A stretch of 64,000 nt of DNA, from contig NW_025963604.1 of assembly GCF_910591885.1 (NCBI RefSeq), positions 248,001 to 312,000 of the forward strand, given 5' to 3'. Each line of letters begins with the position of its first letter. The first letter of the stretch is position 1. Below are positions 40,211 through 53,930 of the stretch, piece after piece. The position numbers and the translations under genes are program-made. Source of the DNA: Bombus terrestris. Lineage: Eukaryota; Arthropoda; Insecta; Hymenoptera; Apidae. The notes beneath the pieces are model-generated. The model made no database searches, was not told where the DNA came from, and saw only the letters and a program-made list of their open reading frames with translations.

Positions 40211-43200
40211 TGGACATCGTTGGACACCGTGGGACAACGTGGGACAACGTGGGAAAACGTGGGACAACGTGGGACACCGTTGGACATCGCTGGACACCGT
40301 TGGACATCGCTGGACACCGTTGGACATCGTTGGACACCGTGGGACAACGTGGGACAACGTGGGACCACGTGGGACAACGTGGGACAACGTGGGACAACGT
40401 GGGACAACGTGGGACATCGTGGGACAACGTGGGACAACGTGGGACAACGTGGGACAACGTGGGACAACGTGGGAAACCATGGAACAACGTGGGACAACGT
40501 GGGACACCGTTGGACAACGTGGGACAACGTGGGACAACGTGGGACAACGTGGGACAACGTGGGACAACGTGGGACAACGTGGGACAACGTGGGACAACGT
40601 GGGACAACGTGGGACAACGTGGGACAACGTGGGACAACGTGGGACAACGTGGGACAACGTGGGACCACGTGGGACAACGTGGGACAACGTGGGACATCGT
40701 GGGACAACGTGGGACAACGTGGGACAACGTGGTACAACGTGGGACAACGTGGGACAACGTGGGACAACGTGGGACAACGTGGGACAACGTGGGACAACTT
40801 GGGACAACGTGGGACAACGTGGGACATCGTGGGACAACGTGGGACAACGTGGGACAACGTGGGACAACGTGGGACAACGTGGGACAACGTGGGACAACGT
40901 GGGACAACGTGGGACAACGTGGGACATCGTTGGACACCGTTGGACACCGTGGGACAACGTGGGACAACGTGGGACAACGTGGGACAACGTGGGACAACGT
41001 GGGACATCGTGGGACACCGTTGGACATCGCTGGACACCGTTGGACATCGTTGGACACCGTGGGACAACGTGGGACAACGTGGGACAACGTGGGACAACGT
41101 GGGACAACGTGGGACAACGTGGGACAACGTGGGACAACGTGGGACAACGTGGGACATCGTGGGACAACGTGGGACAACGTGGGACAACGTGGGACAACGT
41201 GGGACATCGTTGGACACCGTTGGACACCGTGGGACAGCGTGGGACAACGTGGGACAACGTGGGACAACGTGGGACAACGTGGGACAACGTGGGACAACGT
41301 GGGACACCGTTGGACATCGTTGGACATCGTTGGACACCGTGGGACAACGTGGGACAACGTGGGACAACGTGGGACAACGTGGGAAACCATGGAACAACGT
41401 GGGACAACGTGGGACAACGTGGGACAACGTGGGACAACGTGGGACAACGTGGGACAACGTGGGACAACGTGGGACAACGTGGGACAACGTGGGACAACGT
41501 GGGACATCGTGGGACAACGTGGGACAACGTGGGACAACGTGGGACAACGTGGGACATCGTTGGACACCGTTGGACACCGTGGGACAACGTGGGACAACGT
41601 GGGACAACGTGGGACAACGTGGGACAACGTGGGACAACGTGGGACAACGTGGGACGACGTGGGACAACGTGGGACAACGTGGGACAACGTGGGACAACGT
41701 GGGACATCGTGGGACAACGTGGGACAACGTGGGACAACGTGGGACAACGTGGGACACCGTTGGACATCGTTGGACACCGTGGGACAACGTGGGACAACGT
41801 GGGACAACGTGGGACACCGTTGGACACCGTTGGACACCGTTGGACACCGTTGGACATCGTTGGACACCGTGGGACAACGTGGGACAACGTGGGACAACGT
41901 GGGAAACCATGGAACAACGTGGGACAACGTGGGACACCGTTGGACATCGTTGGACAACGTGGGACAACGTGGGACAACGTGGGACAACGTGGGACAACGT
42001 GGGACAACGTGGGACAACGTGGGACACCGTTGGACACCGTGGGACACCGTTGGACACCGTTGGACATCGTTGGACACCGTGGGACAACGTGGGACAACGT
42101 GGGACAACGTGGGACAACGTGGGACAACGTGGGACAACGTGGGACAACGTGGGACAACGTGGGACAACGTGGGACAACGTGGGACAACGTGGGACATCGT
42201 TGGACAACGTGGGACAACGTGGGACAACGTGGGACAACGTGGGACACCGTTGGACAACGTGGGACACCGTTGGACATCGTTGGACACCGTGGGACAACGT
42301 GGGACAACGTGGGACAACGTGGGACAACGTGGGACAACGTGGGACAACGTGGGACAACGTGGGACAACGTGGGACAACGTGGGACAACGTGGGACAACGT
42401 GGGACAACGTGGGACAACGTGGGACAACGTGGGACAACGTGGGACAACGTGGGACAACGTGGGACAACGTGGGACAACGTGGGACAACGTGGGACAACGT
42501 TGGACACCGTGGGACACCGTTGGACACCGTTGGACATCGTTGGACACCGTGGGACAACGTGGGACAACGTGGGAAAACGTGGGACAACGTGGGACAACGT
42601 GGGACAACGTGGGACAACGTGGGACAACGTGGGACAACGTGGGACAACGTGGGACAACGTGGTACAACGTGGGACATCGTGGGACAACGTGGGACAACGT
42701 GGGACAACGTGGGACAACGTGGGACAACGTGGGACACCGTTGGACATCGTTGGACACCGTGGGACAACGTGGGACAACGTGGGCCAACGTGGGACACCGT
42801 TGGACACCGTTGGACACCGTTGGACACCGTTGGACATCGTTGGACACCGTGGGACAACGTGGGACAACGTGGGACAACGTGGGAAACCATGGAACAACGT
42901 GGGACAACGTGGGACACCGTTGGACATCGTTGGACAACGTGGGACAACGTGGGACAACGTGGGACAACGTGGGACAACGTGGGACAACGTGGGACAACGT
43001 GGGACACCGTGGGACACCGTGGGACACCGTTGGACACCGTTGGACATCGTTGGACACCGTGGGACAACGTGGGACAACGTGGGACAACGTGGGACAACGT
43101 GGGACAACGTGGGACAACGTGGTACAACGTGGGACATCGTGGGACAACGTGGGACAACGTGGGACCACGTGGGACACCGTTGGACACCGTTGGACACCGT

Positions 43201-46200
43201 TGGACACCGTTGGACATCGTTGGACACCGTGGGACAACGTGGGACAACGTGGGACAACGTGGGAAACCATGGAACAACGTGGGACAACGTGGGACACCGT
43301 TGGACATCGTTGGACATCGTTGGACACCGTGGGACAACGTGGGACAACGTGGGAAAACGTGGGACAACGTGGGACACCGTTGGACATCGCTGGACACCGT
43401 TGGACATCGTTGGACACCGTGGGACAACGTGGGACAACGTGGGACAACGTGGGACAACGTGGGACAACGTGGGACAACGTGGGACAACGTGGGACAACGT
43501 GGGACAACGTGGGACAACGTGGGACATCGTGGGACAACGTGGGACAACGTGGGACAACGTGGGACAACGTGGGACAACGTGGGACATCGTTGGACACCGT
43601 GGGACACCGTGGGACAACGTGGGACAACGTGGGACAACGTGGGACAACGTGGGACAACGTGGGACAACGTGGGACAACGTGGGACAACGTGGGACAACGT
43701 GGGACAACGTGGGACAACGTGGGACAACGTGGGACAACGTGGGACAACGTGGGACAACGTGGGACAACGTGGGACAACGTGGGACAACGTGGGACAACGT
43801 GGGACAACGTGGGCCAACGTGGGACAGCGTGGGACACCGTTGGACATCGTTGGACACCGTGGGACAACGTGGGACAACGTGGGACAACGTGGGACACCGT
43901 TGGACACCGTTGGACACCGTTGGACACCGTTGGACATCGTTGGACACCGTGGGACAACGTGGGACAACGTGGGACAACGTGGGAAACCATGGAACAACGT
44001 GGGACAACGTGGGACACCGTTGGACATCGTTGGACAACGTGGGACAACGTGGGACAACGTGGGACAACGTGGGACAACGTGGGACAACGTGGGACATCGT
44101 GGGACAACGTGGGACAACGTGGGACAACGTGGGACAACGTGGGACATCGTTGGACACCGTGGGACAACGTGGGACAACGTGGGACAACGTGGGACAACGT
44201 GGGACAACGTGGGACACCGTTGGACATCGTTGGACACCGTGGGACACCGTGGGACAACGTGGGACAACGTGGGACAACGTGGGACAACGTGGGACAACGT
44301 GGGAAACCATGGAACAACGTGGGACAACGTGGGACACCGTTGGACATCGTTGGACAACGTGGGACAACGTGGGACAACGTGGGACAACGTGGGACAACGT
44401 GGGACAACGTGGGACACCGTTGGACAACGTGGGACACCGTTGGACACCGTTGGACATCGTTGGACACCGTGGGACAACGCGGGACAACGTGGGACAACGT
44501 GGGACAACGTGGGACAACGTGGGACAACGTGGGACAACGTGGGACAACGTGGGACACCGTTGGACAACGTGGGACACCGTTGGACATCGTTGGACACCGT
44601 GGGACACCGTTGGACACCGTTGGACACCGTTGGACACCGTTGGACATCGTTGGACACCGTGGGACAACGTGGGACAACGTGGGACAACGTGGGAAACCAT
44701 GGGACAACGTGGGACAACGTGGGACACCGTTGGACATCGTTGGACATCGTTGGACACCGTGGGACAACGTGGGACAACGTGGGACAACGTGGGACAACGT
44801 CGGACAACGTGGGACAACGTGGGACATCGTGGGACAACGTGGGACAACGTGGGACAACGTGGGACAACGTGGGACAACGTTGGACACCGTGGGACACCGT
44901 GGGACACCGTTGGACATCGTTGGACACCGTGGGACAACGTGGGACAACGTGGGACAACGTGGGACAACGTGGGACATCGTGGGACAACGTGGGACAACGT
45001 GGGACAACGTGGGACACCGTGGGACAACGTGGGACAACGTGGGACAACGTGGGACATCGTGGGACAACGTGGGACAACGTGGGACAACGTGGGACAACGT
45101 GGGACAACGTGGGACACCGTTGGACACCGTTGGACACCGTTGGACACCGTTGGACATCGTTGGACACCGTGGGACAACGTGGGACAACGTGGGACAACGT
45201 GGGAAACCATGGAACAACGTGGGACAACGTGGGACACCGTTGGACATCGTTGGACATCGTTGGACACCGTGGGACAACGTGGGACAACGTGGGACAACGT
45301 GGGACAACGTCGGACAACGTGGGACAACGTGGGACAACGTGGGACAACGTGGGACAACGTGGGACAACGTGGGACAACGTGGGACAACGTCGGACAACGT
45401 GGGACATCGTGGGACAACGTGGGACAACGTGGGACAACGTGGGACAACGTGGGACAACGTGGGACACCGTTGGACACCGTGGGACACCGTTGGACACCGT
45501 TGGACATCGTTGGACACCGTGGGACAACGTGGGACAACGTGGGACAACGTGGGACAACGTGGGACAACGTGGGACAACGTGGGACAACGTGGGACAACGT
45601 GGGACAACGTGGGACAACGTGGGACAACGTGGGACAACGTGGGACAACGTGGGACAACGTGGGACACCGTTGGACATCGTTGGACACCGTGGGACAACGT
45701 GGGACACCGTTGGACAACGTGGGACACCGTTGGACATCGTTGGACAACGTGGGACAACGTGGGACAACGTGGGACAACGTGGGACAACGTGGGACAACGT
45801 GGGACACCGTTGGACACCGTGGGACACCGTTGGACACCGTTGGACATCGTTGGACACCGTGGGACAACGCGGGACAACGTGGGACAACGTGGGACAACGT
45901 GGGACAACGTGGGACAACGTGGGACAACGTGGGACACCGTGGGACAACGTGGGACACCGTTGGACATCGTTGGACACCGTGGGACACCGTTGGACACCGT
46001 TGGACACCGTTGGACACCGTTGGACATCGTTGGACACCGTGGGACAACGTGGGACAACGTGGGACAACGTGGGAAACCATGGAACAACGTGGGACAACGT
46101 GGGACACCGTTGGACATCGTTGGACATCGTTGGACACCGTGGGACAACGTGGGACAACGTGGGACAACGTGGGACAACGTCGGACAACGTGGGACAACGT

Positions 46201-46300
46201 GGGACATCGTGGGACAACGTGGGACAACGTGGGACAACGTGGGACAACGTGGGACAACGTGGGACACCGTTGGACATCGTGGGACACCGTTGGACATCGT
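40211..46300 (+). repeat. 6,100-bp tandem duplication, right copy
   Basis: This is the partner of 34111-40210. Differences from the left copy include tA 42201 for TTGACAACGT, GGTACAACGT at 40731, GGGACAACGC at 44471 for gA at 38381, and F for GGGAAACCGT (37161 in the left copy). Together with about 24.5-30.0 kb this makes three related copies of a roughly 6-kb block in the window. Confidence 0.92.
42781..43820 (+). repeat. GGGCCAACGT-GGGCCAACGT module, copy 3
   Basis: The spacing is 1,030 bp. GGGACCACGT is at 43161, and GGTACAACGT followed by gT is at 43121, as in the six TTGACAACGT modules. Confidence 0.83.
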
Positions 46301-46860
46301 TGGACACCGTGGGACAACGTGGGACAACGTGGGACAACGTGGGACAACGTGGGACATCGTGGGACAACGTGGGACAACGTGGGACAACGTGGGACATCGT
46401 GGGACAACGTGGGACAACGTGGGACAACGTGGGACATCGTGGGACAACGTGGGGCAACGTGGGACAACGTGGGACAACGTGGGACAACGTGGGACACCGT
46501 TGGACACCGTTGGACACCGTTGGACACCGTTGGACATCGTTGGACACCGTGGGACAACGTGGGACAACGTGGGACAACGTGGGAAACCATGGAACAACGT
46601 GGGACAACGTGGGACACCGTTGGACATCGTTGGACATCGTTGGACACCGTGGGACAACGTGGGACAACGTGGGACAACGTGGGACAACGTCGGACAACGT
46701 GGGACAACGTGGGACAACGTGGGACAACGTGGGACAACGTGGGACAACGTGGGACAACGTGGGACAACGTCGGACAACGTGGGACATCGTGGGACAACGT
46801 GGGACAACGTGGGACAACGTGGGACAACGTGGGACAACGTGGGACACCGTTGGACACCGT
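44801..46860 (+). repeat. 1,380-bp repeat of CGGACAACGT-marked blocks
   Basis: CGGACAACGT units at 44801, 45311 and 45391 recur 1,380 bp later at 46181, 46691 and 46771. In the left 6.1-kb copy the same spacing is seen between 38711 and 40091, but the second block is cut off there by the 6.1-kb junction. The edges are less clear than for the other duplications, because cassette order differs around 44.9 and 46.3 kb. Confidence 0.75.
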
Positions 46861-47550
46861 GGGACACCGTTGGACACCGTTGGACATCGTTGGACACCGT
46901 GGGACAACGTGGGACAACGTGGGACAACGTGGGACAACGTGGGACATCGTGGGACAACGTGGGACAACGTGGAACAACGTGGGACAACGTGGGACAACGT
47001 GGGACAACGTGGGACAACGTGGGACAACGTGGGACAACGTGGGACAACGTGGGACAACGTGGGACAACGTGGGACAACGTGGGACAACGTGGGACACCGT
47101 TGGACATCGTTGGACACCGTGGGACAACGTGGGACACCGTTGGACAACGTGGGACACCGTTGGACATCGTTGGACACCGTGGGACAACGTGGGACACCGT
47201 TGGACATCGTTGGACACCGTGGGACAACGTGGGACAACGTGGGACAACTTGGGACACCGTTGGACACCGTTGGACACCGTTGGACACCGTTGGACAACGT
47301 GGGACAACGTGGGACACCGTTGGACACCGTTGGACACCGTTGGACACTGTTGGACACCGTGGGACACCGTTGGACACCGTTGGACACCGTTGGACATCGT
47401 TGGACACCGTGGGACAACGTGGGACAACGTGGGACAACGTGGGACAACGTGGGAAACCATGGAACAACGTGGGACAACGTGGGACACCGTTGGACATCGT
47501 TGGACATCGTTGGACACCGTGGGACAACGTGGGACAACGTGGGAAAACGT

Positions 47551-49330
47551 GGGACAACGTGGGACAACGTGGGACAACGTGGGACAACGTGGGACAACGT
47601 GGGACACCGTTGGACACCGTTGGACACCGTTGGACACCGTTGGACATCGTTGGACACCGTGGGACAACGTGGGACAACGTGGGACAACGTGGGAAACCAT
47701 GGAACAACGTGGGACAACGTGGGACACCGTTGGACATCGTTGGACATCGTTGGACACCGTGGGACAACGTGGGACAACGTGGGAAAACGTGGGACAACGT
47801 GGGACACCGTTGGACATCGCTGGACACCGTTGGACATCGTTGGACACCGTGGGACAACGTGGGACAACGTGGGACAACGTGGGACAACGCGGGACAACGT
47901 GGGACAACGTGGGACAACGTGGGACAACGTGGGACAACGTGGGACAACGTGGGACAACGTGGGACATCGTGGGACAACGTGGGACAACGTGGGACAACGT
48001 GGGACAACGTGGGACAACGTGGGACACCGTTGGACACCGTTGGACACCGTTGGACACCGTTGGACATCGTTGGACACCGTGGGACAACGTGGGATAACGT
48101 GGGACAACGTGGGAAACCATGGAACAACGTGGGACAACGTGGGACACCGTTGGACATCGTTGGACATCGTTGGACACCGTGGGACAACGTGGGACAACGT
48201 GGGAAAACGTGGGACAACGTGGGACACCGTTGGACATCGCTGGACACCGTTGGACATCGTTGGACACCGTGGGACAACGTGGGACAACGTGGGACAACGT
48301 GGGACAACGTGGGACAACGTGGGACAACGTGGGACAACGTGGGACAACGTGGGAAAACGTGGGACAACGTGGGACACCGTTGGACATCGCTGGACACCGT
48401 TGGACATCGTTGGACACCGTGGGACAACGTGGGACAACGTGGGACAACGTGGGACAACGTGGGACAACGTGGGACACCGTTGGACACCGTTGGACACCGT
48501 TGGACACCGTTGGACATCGTTGGACACCGTGGGACAACGTGGGACAACGTGGGACAACGTGGGAAACCATGGAACAACGTGGGACAACGTGGGACACCGT
48601 TGGACATCGTTGGACATCGTTGGACACCGTGGGACAACGTGGGACAACGTGGGAAAACGTGGGACAACGTGGGACACCGTTGGACATCGCTGGACACCGT
48701 TGGACATCGTTGGACACCGTGGGACAACGTGGGACAACGTGGGACAACGTGGGACAACGCGGGACAACGTGGGACAACGTGGGACAACGTGGGACAACGT
48801 GGGACAACGTGGGACAACGTGGGACAACGTGGGACATCGTGGGACAACGTGGGACAACGTGGGACAACGTGGGACAACGTGGGACAACGTGGGACACCGT
48901 TGGACACCGTTGGACACCGTTGGACACCGTTGGACATCGTTGGACACCGTGGGACAACGTGGGATAACGTGGGACAACGTGGGAAACCATGGAACAACGT
49001 GGGACAACGTGGGACACCGTTGGACATCGTTGGACATCGTTGGACACCGTGGGACAACGTGGGACAACGTGGGAAAACGTGGGACAACGTGGGACACCGT
49101 TGGACATCGCTGGACACCGTTGGACATCGTTGGACACCGTGGGACAACGTGGGACAACGTGGGACAACGTGGGACAACGTGGGACAACGTGGGACAACGT
49201 GGGACAACGTGGGACAACGTGGGAAAACGTGGGACAACGTGGGACACCGTTGGACATCGCTGGACACCGTTGGACATCGTTGGACACCGTGGGACAACGT
49301 GGGACAACGTGGGACAACGTGGGACAACGT
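47551..49330 (+). repeat. 870-bp tandem duplication of alpha plus beta cassettes
   Basis: The copies are about 47551-48460 and 48421-49330 (period 870). Pairs are F 47691/48561, GGGACAACGC 47881/48751, GGGATAACGT 48091/48961, F 48111/48981, H 48201/49071, I 48231/49101, H 48351/49221 and I 48381/49251. I saw no difference between the two copies over the colinear part. GGGATAACGT occurs nowhere else in the window and creates TAA in both copies, so the mutation predates the duplication. Confidence 0.92.
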
Positions 49331-49820
49331 GGGACAACGTGGGACAACGTGGGACAACGTGGGACAACGTGGGACAACGTGGGACAACGTGGGACAACGT
49401 GGGACAACGTGGGACAACGTGGGACAACGTGGGACAACGTGGGACAACGTGGGACAACGTGGGAAAACGTGGGACAACGTGGGACACCGTTGGACATCGC
49501 TGGACACCGTTGGACATCGTTGGACACCGTGGGACAACGTGGGACAACGTGGGACAACGTGGGACAACGTGGGACAACGTGGGACAACGTGGGACAACGT
49601 GGGACAACGTGGGACAACGTGGGACAACGTGGGACAACGTGGGACAACGTGGGACAACGTGGGACAACGTGGGACAACGTGGGACAACGTGGGACAACGT
49701 GGGACAACGTGGGACAACGTGGGACACCGTTGGACACCGTGGGACACCGTGGGACACCGTTGGACATCGTTGGACACCGTGGGACAACGTGGGACAACGT
49801 GGGACAACGTGGGACAACGT

Positions 49821-52800
49821 GGGAAACCATGGAACAACGTGGGACAACGTGGGACATCGTGGGACAACGTGGGACAACGTGGGACAACGTGGGAAACCAT
49901 GGAACAACGTGGGACAACGTGGGACACCGTTGGACATCGTTGGACATCGTTGGACACCGTGGGACAACGTGGGACAACGTGGGACAACGTGGGACAACGT
50001 GGGACAACGTGGGACAACGTGGGACAACGTGGGACAACGTGGGACAACGTGGGACAACGTGGGACAACGTGGGACAACGTGGGACAACGTGGGAAACCAT
50101 GGAACAACGTGGGACAACGTGGGACACCGTGGGACAACGTGGGACAACGTGGGACAACGTGGGACAACGTGGGACAACGTGGGACAACGTGGGACAACGT
50201 GGGACAACGTGGGACAACGTGGGACAACGTGGGACAACGTGGGACAACGTGGGACAACGTGGGACAACGTGGGACAACGTGGGACAACGTGGGACAACGT
50301 GGGACATCGTGGGACAACGTGGGACAACGTGGGACAACGTGGGACAACGTGGGACAACGTGGGACAACGTGGGACAACGTGGGACAACGTGGGACAACGT
50401 GGGACAACGTGGGACAACGTGGGACAACGTGGGACATCGTGGGACAACGTGGGACAACGTGGGACAACGTGGGACAACGTGGGACAACGTGGGACAACGT
50501 GGGACAACGTGGGACAACGTGGGACAAAGTGGGACAACGTGGGACAACGTGGGACAACGTGGGACATCGTTGGACAACGTGGGACAACGTGGGACAACGT
50601 GGGAAACCATGGAACAACGTGGGACAACGTGGGACACCGTTGGACATCGTTGGACAACGTGGGACAACGTGGGACAACGTGGGACAACGTGGGACAACGT
50701 GGGACAACGTGGGACAACGTGGGACACCGTTGGACACCGTGGGACACCGTTGGACACCGTTGGACATCGTTGGACACCGTGGGACAACGTGGGACAACGT
50801 GGGACAACGTGGGACAACGTGGGACAACGTGGGACAACGTGGGACAACGTGGGACATCGTGGGACAACGTGGGACAACGTGGGACCACGTGGGACACCGT
50901 TGGACACCGTTGGACACCGTTGGACACCGTTGGACATCGTTGGACACCGTGGGACAACGTGGGACAACGTGGGACAACGTGGGAAACCATGGAACAACGT
51001 GGGACAACGTGGGACAACGTGGGACACCGTTGGACATCGTTGGACATCGTTGGACACCGTGGGACAACGTGGGACAACGTGGGAAAACGTGGGACAACGT
51101 GGGACACCGTTGGACATCGCTGGACACCGTTGGACATCGTTGGACACCGTGGGACAACGTGGGACAACGTGGGACAACGTGGGACAACGTGGGACAACGT
51201 GGGACAACGTGGGACAACGTGGGACAACGTGGGACAACGTGGGACATCGTGGGACAACGTGGGACAACGTGGGGCAACGTGGGACAACGTGGGACATCGT
51301 TGGACACCGTTGGACACCGTGGGACAACGTGGGACAACGTGGGACAACGTGGGACAACGTGGGACAACGTGGGACAACGTGGGACAACGTGGGACAACGT
51401 GGGACAACGTGGGACAACGTGGGACAACGTGGGACAACGTGGGACAACGTGGGACAACGTGGGACAACGTGGGACATCGTGGGACAACGTGGGACAACGT
51501 GGGACAACGTGGGCCAACGTGGGACAACGTGGGACACCGTTGGACATCGTTGGACACCGTGGGACAACGTGGGACAACGTGGGACAACGTGGGACACCGT
51601 TGGACACCGTTGGACACCGTTGGACACCGTTGGACATCGTTGGACACCGTGGGACAACGTGGGACAACGTGGGACAACGTGGGAAACCATGGAACAACGT
51701 GGGACAACGTGGGACACCGTTGGACATCGTTGGACAACGTGGGACAACGTGGGACAACGTGGGACAACGTGGGACAACGTGGGACAACGTGGGACATCGT
51801 GGGACAACGTGGGACAACGTGGGACAACGTGGGACAACGTGGGACATCGTTGGACACCGTGGGACAACGTGGGACAACGTGGGACAACGTGGGACAACGT
51901 GGGACAACGTGGGACAACGTGGGACACCGTTGGACATCGTTGGACATCGTGGGACACCGTGGGACAACGTGGGACAACGTGGGACAACGTGGGACAACGT
52001 GGGACAACGTGGGAAACCATGGAACAACGTGGGACAACGTGGGACACCGTTGGACATCGTTGGACAACGTGGGACAACGTGGGACAACGTGGGACAACGT
52101 GGGACAACGTGGGACAACGTGGGACACCGTTGGACACCGTGGGACACCGTTGGACACCGTTGGACATCGTTGGACACCGTGGGACAACGCGGGACAACGT
52201 GGGACAACGTGGGACAACGTGGGACAACGTGGGACAACGTGGGACAACGTGGGACACCGTTGGACATCGTTGGACATCGTTGGACACCGTGGGACACCGT
52301 TGGACACCGTTGGACACCGTTGGACATCGTTGGACACCGTGGGACAACGTGGGACAACGTGGGACAACGTGGGACAACGTGGGAAACCATGGAACAACGT
52401 GGGACAACGTGGGACAACGTGGGACAACGTGGGACAACGTGGGACAACGTGGGACAACGTGGGACAACGTGGGACACCGTTGGACAACGTGGGACACCGT
52501 TGGACAACGTGGGACACCGTTGGGCATCGTTGGACACCGTGGGACAACGTGGGACAACGTGGGCCAACGTGGGACACCGTTGGACACCGTTGGACACCGT
52601 TGGACACCGTTGGACACCGTTGGACATCGTTGGACACCGTGGGACAACGTGGGACAACGTGGGACAACGTGGGAAACCATGGAACAACGTGGGACAACGT
52701 GGGACACCGTTGGACATCGTTGGACAACGTGGGACAACGTGGGACAACGTGGGACAACGTGGGACAACGTGGGACAACGTGGGACAACGTGGGACAACGT

Positions 52801-53930
52801 GGGACAACGTGGGACAACGTGGGACAACGTGGGACAACGTGGGACAACGTGGGACAACGTGGGACAACGTGGGACAACGTGGGACAACGTGGGACAACGT
52901 GGGACACCGTTGGACACCGTTGGACACCGTGGGACACCGTTGGACATCGTTGGACACCGTGGGACAACGTGGGACAACGTGGGACAACGTGGGACAACGT
53001 GGGAAACCATGGAACAACGTGGGACAACGTGGGACATCGTGGGACAACGTGGGACAACGTGGGACAACGTGGGAAACCATGGAACAACGTGGGACAACGT
53101 GGGACACCGTTGGACATCGTTGGACATCGTTGGACACCGTGGGACAACGTGGGACAACGTGGGACAACGTGGGACAACGTGGGACAACGTGGGACAACGT
53201 GGGACAACGTGGGACAACGTGGGACAACGTGGGACAACGTGGGACAACGTGGGACAACGTGGGACAACGTGGGAAACCATGGAACAACGTGGGACAACGT
53301 GGGACACCGTTGGACAACGTGGGACAACGTGGGACAACGTGGGACAACGTGGGACAACGTGGGACAACGTGGGACAACGTGGGACAACGTGGGACAACGT
53401 GGGACAACGTGGGACAACGTGGGACAACGTGGGACAACGTGGGACAACGTGGGACATCGTGGGACAACGTGGGACAACGTGGGACAACGTGGGACAACGT
53501 GGGACAACGTGGGACAACGTGGGACAACGTGGGACAACGTGGGACAACGTGGGACAACGTGGGACAACGTGGGACAACGTGGGACATCGTGGGACAACGT
53601 GGGACAACGTGGGACAACGTGGGACAACGTGGGACAACGTGGGACAACGTGGGACAACGTGGGACAACGTGGGACAAAGTGGGACAACGTGGGACAACGT
53701 GGGACAACGTGGGACATCGTGGGACAACGTGGGACAACGTGGGACAACGTGGGACAACGTGGGACAACGTGGGACAACGTGGGACAACGTGGGACAACGT
53801 GGGACAACGTGGTACAACGTGGGACTTCGTGGGACAACGTGGGACAACGTGGGACAACGTGGGACAACGTGGGACAACGTGGGACACCGTTGGACATCGT
53901 TGGACACCGTGGGACAACGTGGGACAACGT
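49821..53930 (+). repeat. First member of the 3.4-3.9 kb repeat family, internally deleted
   Basis: Colinearity with the next copy runs at offset 3,180 (F 49821/53001 and 50091/53271), then 3,150 (gT 50301/53451 and 50431/53581, GGGACAAAGT 50521/53671), then 3,430 (F 50601/54031, GGGACCACGT 50881/54311, GGGGCAACGT 51271/54701, GGGCCAACGT 51511/54941, GGGACAACGC 52181/55611). The jump from 3,150 to 3,430 means that 28 units present at 53721-54000 are missing here, at about 50561-50580. Match to the next copy fades near 52250. Confidence 0.85.

Noticed and set aside
53811..53850. CENP-B box
   Set aside because: Joints with tC/tT share CGTTGGA with the box, but essential positions outside it do not match (ATCG for TTCG on the left, CCGT for CGGG on the right). 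GGGACTTCGT at 53821 restores TTCG once, but the right half still fails.
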